From positions 62,001 through 126,000 of the forward strand of contig CAJJBI010000001.1 of the NCBI GenBank assembly GCA_905182465.1: 64,000 nt of DNA, read 5' to 3'. The notes under the pieces are model-generated. The model ran no database searches, was not told the DNA's origin, and saw nothing but the letters and a program-made list of their open reading frames with translations. The position numbers and the translations under genes were made by a program. Below are positions 58,547 to 64,000 of the stretch, one piece after another. This DNA comes from Opitutaceae bacterium BACL24 MAG-120322-bin51. GTDB taxonomy: Bacteria; Verrucomicrobiota; Verrucomicrobiia; Opitutales; Coraliomargaritaceae. Each line of letters starts with the position of its first letter. Positions within the stretch are counted from its first letter, which is position 1.

Positions 58547-60090
58547 GTGATGATATTTTAACGCTTGTATGGTTCAAGCGAGACCTACGGGTTTTAGATC
58601 ATGCGCCTCTGACTGAGGCAGCGGAAATTGGGCGGGTCTTACCCGTTTATGTGATCGAGCCTGAGGTGATCGAGGCTGCCGATTTTGATGCCTTACATTG
58701 GGATTTTATTCGAGAATCTTTGATTGATTTGAATGCATCCTTAGAAGAGCTCGGAGTTAGTCTCTTCATTCAGCAAGGGGAGGTTTGTGATGTTTTCCAG
58801 AGATTACACCAGCGATTTGGATTCTCTCAAATTTCCGCACACGAAGAGACCGGTAATGCACTGAGCTATCGCCGCGATCGACGATTAGCCAATTGGGCTC
58901 AGGCGGCAGGAGTTGCGCTCAAAGAAACGCCGCAAAACGGAGTCGTCCGTCGTCTCGAAGATCGCGACGGTTGGTCCAAGGTTTGGGAGTCGCGAATGAG
59001 TCAGGCGATTACATTGCCCGCCAGAAAGATTGGTGGCCCGATGCTTTCGGATGGCGACGTGCAAATACCAAGTTCTGAGTCGCTAGGTCTAATACGCACT
59101 GAACGCGTGCCTCAATTGCAAGGCGGTGAGAGCGATGGTCTGCGCGTTTTAGAGAGTTTTGCAATGGGTCGTGGATCTCGTTACCACCGCGAAATGAGTA
59201 GTCCCAACACGGCTTTTGATAGTTGTTCGAGGCTGAGTCCATATTTGACTTGGGGCTGTCTTTCAATGCGCACTGCGGTGCAAAGGATACGAGCCGCAGC
59301 AGGTGACACTCTTCCGAAGATTGCTGCGCGCGCCTTCCTCTCACGCTGCCACTGGCACTGCCACTTCATACAAAAGCTAGAGTCGGAGCCAGCGATCGAA
59401 TTTTGTGCGTTTAACCGCGCGTGCGAAACTTTGCGTGATAATGGAAACGATCCCGCTCGACTCGAAGCTTGGCAGCAAGGCCGTACGGGCTACCCATTCG
59501 TCGATGCTTGCATGCGGGCCTTAAAACAGCGCGGCTGGATCAATTTCCGTATGCGTGCGATGTTGGTATCGTTCGCCAGTTATCACCTCTGGTTGGATTG
59601 GCGTTTGTTTCGCGATTGGCTGGCATGTCAATTTATCGACTACGAGCCGGGTATCCATTACTCCCAGATTCAGATGCAAAGCGGCTTAACTGGGATCAAC
59701 ACACTGCGTATCTATAGTCCAGTCAAACAAGGTATGGATCACGATCCGGAGGGTATATTTATCCGAGAATGGGTGCCCGAACTTGCGGGCATTGAGGGTG
59801 AAGCGATCCATCAGCCATGGTTACTTCCAGACCAAATGCAGTCGAAATATCAATGTCGGCTTGGGCGTGATTATCCGCTACCGATTGTCGACCACAAGGA
59901 AGCGGTTAAATTTGCGCGTGGACAGTTTGCAATGCTGCGTCAACGGGACGACTATTGGGATTGTGCTCGCGAGGTCATGCAACGCCACGGGAGCCGTAAA
60001 AAATCAGAGAATCGTAGCCGCCCGAAGCCATCCAAAGGAAAGCCTGTAAGCCGACAAATCACACTCCAATTAAATGAATCAAAAAATTAA
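58543..60090 (+). CDS. Cryptochrome/photolyase family protein (FAD-binding)
   Basis: A 515-residue photolyase/cryptochrome. The N-terminal alpha/beta domain starts LTLVWFKRDLRVLDHAPL (photolyase signature). The FAD-binding half has SRLSPYLTWGCLSMRTAVQRI, AFLSRCHWHCHFIQKLE, GRTGYPFVDACMRALKQRGW and INFRMRAMLVSFASYHLWLDW. It ends in a basic tail (RHGSRKKSENRSRPKPSKG). This subgroup is annotated as deoxyribodipyrimidine photolyase-related; repair versus signalling cannot be decided here. It is flanked by overlapping DUF2256 and TIGR03643 genes. Confidence 0.92.
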   Translation: MSDDILTLVWFKRDLRVLDHAPLTEAAEIGRVLPVYVIEPEVIEAADFDALHWDFIRESLIDLNASLEELGVSLFIQQGEVCDVFQRLHQRFGFSQISAHEETGNALSYRRDRRLANWAQAAGVALKETPQNGVVRRLEDRDGWSKVWESRMSQAITLPARKIGGPMLSDGDVQIPSSESLGLIRTERVPQLQGGESDGLRVLESFAMGRGSRYHREMSSPNTAFDSCSRLSPYLTWGCLSMRTAVQRIRAAAGDTLPKIAARAFLSRCHWHCHFIQKLESEPAIEFCAFNRACETLRDNGNDPARLEAWQQGRTGYPFVDACMRALKQRGWINFRMRAMLVSFASYHLWLDWRLFRDWLACQFIDYEPGIHYSQIQMQSGLTGINTLRIYSPVKQGMDHDPEGIFIREWVPELAGIEGEAIHQPWLLPDQMQSKYQCRLGRDYPLPIVDHKEAVKFARGQFAMLRQRDDYWDCAREVMQRHGSRKKSENRSRPKPSKGKPVSRQITLQLNESKN

Positions 60091-60316
60091 AAATCTTAGC
60101 GACGCGGAGGCCAACGCCGTGGTGCGTATGGGTTGGGAAGACCGAACCACCTTTGATCAGATCAAAGAGCGTACGGGTCTCTCCGAAGCTGAGGTGATCA
60201 AACTTATGAGGCGGGAATTAAAGCCGGGCAGTTTCCGCTTATGGCGTAAGCGGGTGAGTGGACGAATAACCAAGCATCGGAAGTTGTTTGAGCGTCATAT
60301 TAAGCCATCATGCTGA
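60074..60316 (+). CDS. TIGR03643-family small protein
   Basis: An 80-residue basic protein: MGWEDRTTFDQIKERTGLSE (helix-turn-helix-like), then EVIKLMRRELKPGSFRLWRKRVSGR, a strongly conserved pattern of TIGR03643. It overlaps the end of the photolyase gene by 17 bases. Small proteins of this family are found beside photolyase and DUF2256 genes. The sequence looks DNA-binding (helix-turn-helix plus Arg-rich tail), but no function is established. Confidence 0.82.
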   Translation: MNQKIKNLSDAEANAVVRMGWEDRTTFDQIKERTGLSEAEVIKLMRRELKPGSFRLWRKRVSGRITKHRKLFERHIKPSC

Positions 60317-60436
60317 CCTATTAGCGGATCAGCGAAGCGATTACGTGTTGGCAGATCAGTATGCTCAGCGCAGTGACGAGCGCTTCGTTACGTTACTGTT
60401 TTTTGGGGAATCCTTAATTTATTCGTTTCAACTGAC

Positions 60437-60658
60437 TCATCCGCCATGCAAAAGAGCTTCTACCCGGTCCATGTAGACAGCGTGTTGTGCGGGATCGTGA
60501 AAAGAACCTGCGCCATGGGGTGGCGACTCGCTGGTCGGTTTAGCGATTGGTATCTGGTAGATTTTTCGCCCTGTTTCTAGCTCGCAGTTTACCTCCAGCA
60601 TCCCGCCGTTGGGAGAACAAATCACATTGACGTGGCGTAGCTTTGAATGGGTATCCAC
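60437..60658 (-). CDS. Small hypothetical protein
   Basis: A 73-residue frame starting at a GTG (MDTHSKLRHVNVICSPNGGM). Features are VNCELETGRKIYQIPIAKPT and a His/Gly/Pro-rich C-terminus. It is compact and soluble. It begins 7 bases after the membrane-protein gene on the same strand, so a small operon is plausible. The frame could extend upstream to 60730, but the extra residues overlap the neighbouring gene. No family recognised. Confidence 0.5.
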   Translation of the reverse strand: MDTHSKLRHVNVICSPNGGMLEVNCELETGRKIYQIPIAKPTSESPPHGAGSFHDPAQHAVYMDRVEALLHGG

Positions 60659-60665
60659 AATGTGA

Positions 60666-61049
60666 TCAGTCTTTTGCCAGCACCGATTTATGGCTGCGAA
60701 GAAGTTGAACGAGTGAGCACACGGATGCAAACAGCATTCCAGTGATCAACGTTGCGGCGAACAGTTTTGGTTCGCCCTCAGAGTATGCCTGCCAACTGAC
60801 GACGGAGCGCCAAGTGAAGGCAGCGCAGAGCATGAGCGTTGTTAAGCCAGCTGCTAGAAGCGCGAGTAGGCGTCCACCTTTGAGTATCCAAAATCCCCAA
60901 AACGCGCTGAGTGTTCCAAAAGCTCCACCGGACATTAGCGCGGTCTTTGCGGCTACAGGATTGGAAGCGTAACCGGCTAGCCCGCAAGCGATTAAAAAGA
61001 TGCCATAACCAACATACCAACGGCCGATTTTTTTTCTATCATTACTCAT
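60666..61049 (-). CDS. TMEM14-like small membrane protein
   Basis: A protein of about 127 residues with four hydrophobic segments: WYVGYGIFLIACGLAGYA, TALMSGGAFGTLSAFWGFW, LALLAAGLTTLMLCAAFTW and LFAATLITGMLFASVCSLV. The Gly-rich spacing resembles Tmemb_14/UPF0136 proteins. The start at MSNDRKKIG (61049) is chosen over one 12 codons upstream. Function unknown. Confidence 0.62.
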   Translation of the reverse strand: MSNDRKKIGRWYVGYGIFLIACGLAGYASNPVAAKTALMSGGAFGTLSAFWGFWILKGGRLLALLAAGLTTLMLCAAFTWRSVVSWQAYSEGEPKLFAATLITGMLFASVCSLVQLLRSHKSVLAKD

Positions 61050-61160
61050 AGTGAGTGAAATGTTGAGTAACGCTTGATTCGTCAACTCTCTGCAGTGGAA
61101 TTCTGGCTATTTTTGCCCGCTTTTGTTGCTAAGCGCCCTGAGGAACGTTAGAAGTTTTTA

Positions 61161-61780
61161 ATGATAACTCCAAATGCCTGTAAAATTTATTTCTACTTGC
61201 CCGCCCTAGCTGTTTTACTGCTCCTCTCGAAATCACCAACAAATGCATTTGGCAATGCGCCTGAAAAAATAGATACTGATATGAAAGTGCTCTTTGAATT
61301 TACAGGCGCGGAGCCATCTCCCGAATGGTCTGCCACTAATGATACTGTGATGGGGGGTGTCTCTAAGGGCAAAGCTGAACTGACTAAGGTGGGCATGGAC
61401 TTTAGCGGCCACTTATCACTCGAAAATAACGGCGGCTTTGCTTCGGTTCACACGGGGGTTGACCTCGACCTGTCTGATTATTCAGGTATCCGACTTAAGG
61501 TGCTTGGCGATGGCCGTATTTATCAGCTACGCTTCGAGAGTGACGCGCTTCACCGCCAACGTTGGCCAGTCAGCTTTTGTGGTGACTTTGAAACAGTCGA
61601 TGGCGAGTGGATAGAGGTTTTCATCTCTTTTAGTGAACTTTCGCAAACATGGCGCGGACGCCGACTTGTCGGGGCACAGACTTTAGCAAAGATGATATTC
61701 GACGTATAGCCTTCATGCTGGCGGACGGTCAAGCGGGCGATTTTGCGCTGAAAGTAGCTTGGATTCACGCAGCGTATTGA
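61161..61780 (+). pseudogene. CIA30-like protein (single-base frame break near the C-terminus)
   Basis: CIA30-family (complex I intermediate-associated protein 30) beta-sandwich domain: SPEWSATNDTVMGGVSKGKAEL and GGFASVHTGVDLDLSDYSGI are typical, with an N-terminal hydrophobic signal (LPALAVLLLLS). The frame is read to about 61675, where one base seems to be missing. It continues in another frame as FSKDDIRRIAFMLADGQAG and DFALKVAWIHAAY to 61780, which is the expected family ending. Taken literally the product stops at 61709. About 205 residues when joined. Role in bacteria unclear (electron-transport assembly or carbohydrate-like binding). Confidence 0.72.
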
Positions 61781-61927
61781 ATTCAAAATAAGTTTTAGAG
61801 TATTCTTCTGGGCGTCTCTGTACTAGCTTTCGGATCATTAGAAGGTATCTCGAAAATGGAATCTCACTTACAAGTGGGCGTTCTTTCGGTTTGTGCTGTT
61901 GATTGATAGACTTAACATTGGCTTGAG

Positions 61928-63001
61928 ATGACACTTGAAGACTTAGGATGGAACGACCGCTTTGCCGCCGAATTCGCCAAACATGCGGCGAAGGGCTGGG
62001 TGCCTGCGCGATTGATCCGCGATAACAAAATAGCCTACGGCGCTATCCTTGCCGACGGGGAAGAGGTCGAGGTTTCGCTGGGCGGCAGTGTCTATCATGC
62101 AGCCGAAACTGATGCAGCCTTACCCTCCGTGGGTGACTGGGTCGCGATCGAAATGGGTGCGGACGAGAATCAGTACGATGCTGTCATCCGCGCGCGTCTG
62201 GAACGACATACTTGTCTTTCGCGTAAAGCACCTGGTAAGGGTACTGAGGAGCAAGTCATCGCGGTCAATATTGATGTCGTCTGCGTCGTCACGGATGCGG
62301 GGCAGGACTTCAACGAGCGTCGCATGGAGCGCTACTTTGAAATCATGCAGCGCAGTGGTGCGCGCTCGGTTGCCTTGATTAATAAGTCCGATTTGTATTC
62401 CCCTGAAGCCAACCAAAAAGCTACGGATACACTACGCAGACTCAGTCCCGAGACGGATATTTTTGTTACTTCCGCCGTTGAAAGTACTGGTGTGGATGTG
62501 ATTCGCCACTATCTGAAGCCGGGCGTCACGGTTGCGCTGATCGGTTCAAGTGGAGTGGGGAAGTCTTCCCTGATTAATCAACTCATCGGGCAAGAATGGC
62601 TCTGGACGGCCGATGTCAATGCCGTCACGGGCAAAGGCACGCACACCACGACGGCTCGCGAGCTTCTTTGCCTCCGTCGCGGCGGCATGTTGATCGATAA
62701 TCCTGGGATCCGAGAAGTCCACATGTGGACGGACGCGAATAGCCTTAAAGCGAGTTTTACCGATTTCGATGCTATGGCCGAGCAGTGCAAATTTCACGAC
62801 TGCAAGCACGGTTCTGATAAAGGCTGTGCTGTCCAAGCTGCCATCACGGATGGCACATTGAGCAAAGAGCGCTTTATTAACTATCTCAAACTCGACTTTG
62901 AACTTGAGCGTCTCAGTCAACGTAAGAAAAAGCATCAGGTGACCCTAGGGCGCCGCAACCGCCGCGATTTAAAATCCAAGGGCGATCGCTACGGAGAATA
63001 A
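61928..63001 (+). CDS. rsgA: Ribosome small-subunit biogenesis GTPase RsgA
   Basis: A circularly permuted GTPase that checks 30S subunit maturation. The order is an OB-fold, then G4 (ALINKSDLY), then G1 (IGSSGVGKSSLIN), then G3 (LIDNPGIRE), and a C-terminal zinc-binding region (EQCKFHDCKHGSDKGC). Length 357 residues. The basic tail (RRNRRDLKSKG) fits RNA contact. It lies convergently to ubiE. Confidence 0.95.
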   Translation: MTLEDLGWNDRFAAEFAKHAAKGWVPARLIRDNKIAYGAILADGEEVEVSLGGSVYHAAETDAALPSVGDWVAIEMGADENQYDAVIRARLERHTCLSRKAPGKGTEEQVIAVNIDVVCVVTDAGQDFNERRMERYFEIMQRSGARSVALINKSDLYSPEANQKATDTLRRLSPETDIFVTSAVESTGVDVIRHYLKPGVTVALIGSSGVGKSSLINQLIGQEWLWTADVNAVTGKGTHTTTARELLCLRRGGMLIDNPGIREVHMWTDANSLKASFTDFDAMAEQCKFHDCKHGSDKGCAVQAAITDGTLSKERFINYLKLDFELERLSQRKKKHQVTLGRRNRRDLKSKGDRYGE

Positions 63002-63040
63002 GTGTATTTGTTTGCGGCTGGTCTAAGGGGACCTAAGTCG

Positions 63041-63748
63041 TTATGTTTGTGGTGCCTTCTGTGCTTTGTGTATAGCCACGATTGAGAAAGTTAGCCCCGT
63101 CGCTTCGACGGTCTCGTAGCCGGCCTGTGTGAGTTGTTCCGTCAGAGCTTCTTTACTTGGAAAGTCTTCAATCGTGCCTGCGAGGTAATCATAGGCACTC
63201 TTATCCCCTGTCGCAAGGGCGGCTACCCAAGGCAGGATGAATTTTAGATAGAAATAGTAGATTGGACAGAACCATTTGTCGGGCTGCGAGAATTCTAACA
63301 CGAAAAGGCGGCCTCCTGGGCGAAGCACGCGAAGGATTTCTTTGAGACCACGCTGGCGATTTTCGAAGTTGCGCACCCCAAACGAAATCGTGAATGCGTC
63401 GACCGAGTTATCTTCCAATGGTAAGTCCATGCAGTCGCCAAACTCGAATGCGATATCAGAATAGCTCTTCTTGGCTGCACGCTTGGCGCGGGCTTCGTCG
63501 AGCATCGGCTCGCAAAAGTCCAATCCAGTCACGGGCACCTCAGTGCCTATGCGATCGCGCAGCTTGAAGGCAACGTCGCCGCTGCCTGTCGCTAGGTCGA
63601 CCACTTCTTTCGGACTACAGGCCTTGACCATTTGGGTGAGCACACGCCTCCAATAAAAATCCACACCTCCGCTCAGAAGGTGATTGGCTAGGTCGTAGCG
63701 CCCGGCGATCCCGGCGAACATTTTGTTGACTGCTTTTCCTTCTGGCAT
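63041..63748 (-). CDS. ubiE: Demethylmenaquinone/ubiquinone C-methyltransferase
   Basis: A SAM-dependent methyltransferase of quinone biosynthesis. The N-terminus [21 protein letters not shown] and the SAM motif [20 protein letters not shown] are UbiE/MenG hallmarks, as is [26 protein letters not shown] (two adjoining parts). 235 residues. In Verrucomicrobiota menaquinone is the usual quinone, so the MenG reaction is the more probable one; this is inference. Confidence 0.93.
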   Translation of the reverse strand: MPEGKAVNKMFAGIAGRYDLANHLLSGGVDFYWRRVLTQMVKACSPKEVVDLATGSGDVAFKLRDRIGTEVPVTGLDFCEPMLDEARAKRAAKKSYSDIAFEFGDCMDLPLEDNSVDAFTISFGVRNFENRQRGLKEILRVLRPGGRLFVLEFSQPDKWFCPIYYFYLKFILPWVAALATGDKSAYDYLAGTIEDFPSKEALTEQLTQAGYETVEATGLTFSIVAIHKAQKAPQT

Positions 63749-63769
63749 GATGGCCGCGCTCTATGCGGA

Positions 63770-63976
63770 GTGAAACTAAAGTTAGTTGCGTCGTGTGCTA
63801 TATTATGGGGAGACAAGCTTCTGCTTGTTCACGAATTAGCAAGGGAGAATAGCAGAAACCCAGCAAAAATTGAATACAATCGGCCTCCTGTGAAAGGCCG
63901 AAGCCTTTGGCGCATTCGCGTGAGCCCGTCCCCCAATTTTATTAAGAAGACTCTTTCATGCATTCAATACTCCTAA
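63770..63976 (+). CDS. Short uncertain frame at the right edge
   Basis: A 68-codon frame starting GTG. Its first 20 residues (KLVASCAILWGDKLLLVHE) resemble the first strand of a Nudix hydrolase, but no Nudix box follows and the rest (WRIRVSPSPNFIKKT) does not fit. It may be the start of a frame-broken or decayed gene, or chance. It is divergent from ubiE with 21 bases between the starts. Low confidence. Confidence 0.2.
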   Translation: MKLKLVASCAILWGDKLLLVHELARENSRNPAKIEYNRPPVKGRSLWRIRVSPSPNFIKKTLSCIQYS

Positions 63977-64000
63977 CCACCCATTTAGAAAGTTCCTTGT

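Noticed and set aside
58299-58577. 92-codon minus-strand frame across the photolyase upstream region
   Set aside because: It overlies the DUF2256 gene on the plus strand, which has a clear four-cysteine motif and GTGA coupling; the minus-strand translation has no recognisable features.
63770-63976. Nudix hydrolase at the right edge
   Set aside because: Only the first strand looks Nudix-like; no GX5EX7REUXEEXGU box is present before the stop, so I did not assign the family.

Overview
The window looks like a stretch of a Gram-negative Verrucomicrobiota chromosome, probably class Opitutia (Puniceicoccales/Coraliomargarita-like). This is inferred from gene content, not from a marker tree. The pointers are a DUF1800/DUF1501 pair, a very large protein that looks like diphosphate-type PEP carboxykinase, ExbB/ExbD clusters with TPR partners, tripartite efflux genes with outer-membrane parts, and SurA-like and HtrA-like periplasmic proteins. 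Genes sit in short operons on both strands. I saw no rRNA, tRNA, CRISPR array, insertion sequence or prophage.

Layout. 1-4.6 kb: a TolC/MacA/MacB-type efflux operon, cut by the left edge. 4.7-11.4 kb (minus): a thioredoxin-like ferredoxin, two small proteins, the ~1156-residue putative PPi-PEPCK, cytidine deaminase and a YhaM-like HD exoribonuclease. 11.6-15.8 kb: an MFS transporter and the DUF1800/DUF1501 pair. 16-21 kb: a peptide ABC importer whose two permeases are fused in one polypeptide. 21-27 kb: a CobW-like protein with a degenerate P-loop, chorismate synthase, a TauE/DsbD_2-like membrane protein, an HtrA protease and homoserine dehydrogenase. 27.2-34.5 kb (minus): TPR - TPR - ExbB - ExbD - ExbD - a TonB-like anchor fused to a VWA domain. 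34.6-42.2 kb: ABC-F, Yip1, recN, folA/thyA, dciA, a probable small-RNA locus and dinB. 42.5-51.9 kb: rsmG, an AmpG-like transporter, galK, glnS, a decayed gene, a methyltransferase, radC, rlmN and a SurA-like PPIase. 52-64 kb: an orphan peptide-permease pair, a DEDD exonuclease, fmt, a cold-shock protein, a thioesterase, DoxX-like proteins, a DUF2256-photolyase-TIGR03643 cluster, CIA30, rsgA and ubiE/menG.

How the genes work together. The 27-34 kb cluster has the parts of a Tol/Ton-type proton-driven envelope machine: a motor, two ExbD-type subunits, a periplasm-spanning arm and periplasmic TPR scaffolds. Its arm ends in a VWA-like domain instead of a TonB/TolA C-terminus, and it is the best candidate for an undescribed system. 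The 40.87-41.13 kb gap carries tandem 22-bp-spaced repeats, a promoter-like element, hairpins and two terminators, which suggests a regulated small RNA. A 52-codon zinc-ribbon gene (DUF2256) overlaps the photolyase start.

Caution on sequence quality. At least seven single-base frame breaks occur in otherwise intact genes (DUF1501, DUF1800, HtrA, AmpG-like, glnS twice, CIA30). Some lie in homopolymers, so consensus errors are likely. One glnS break falls exactly on CTT TGA C, the slip site of the prfB (RF2) programmed frameshift, and deserves a separate check.
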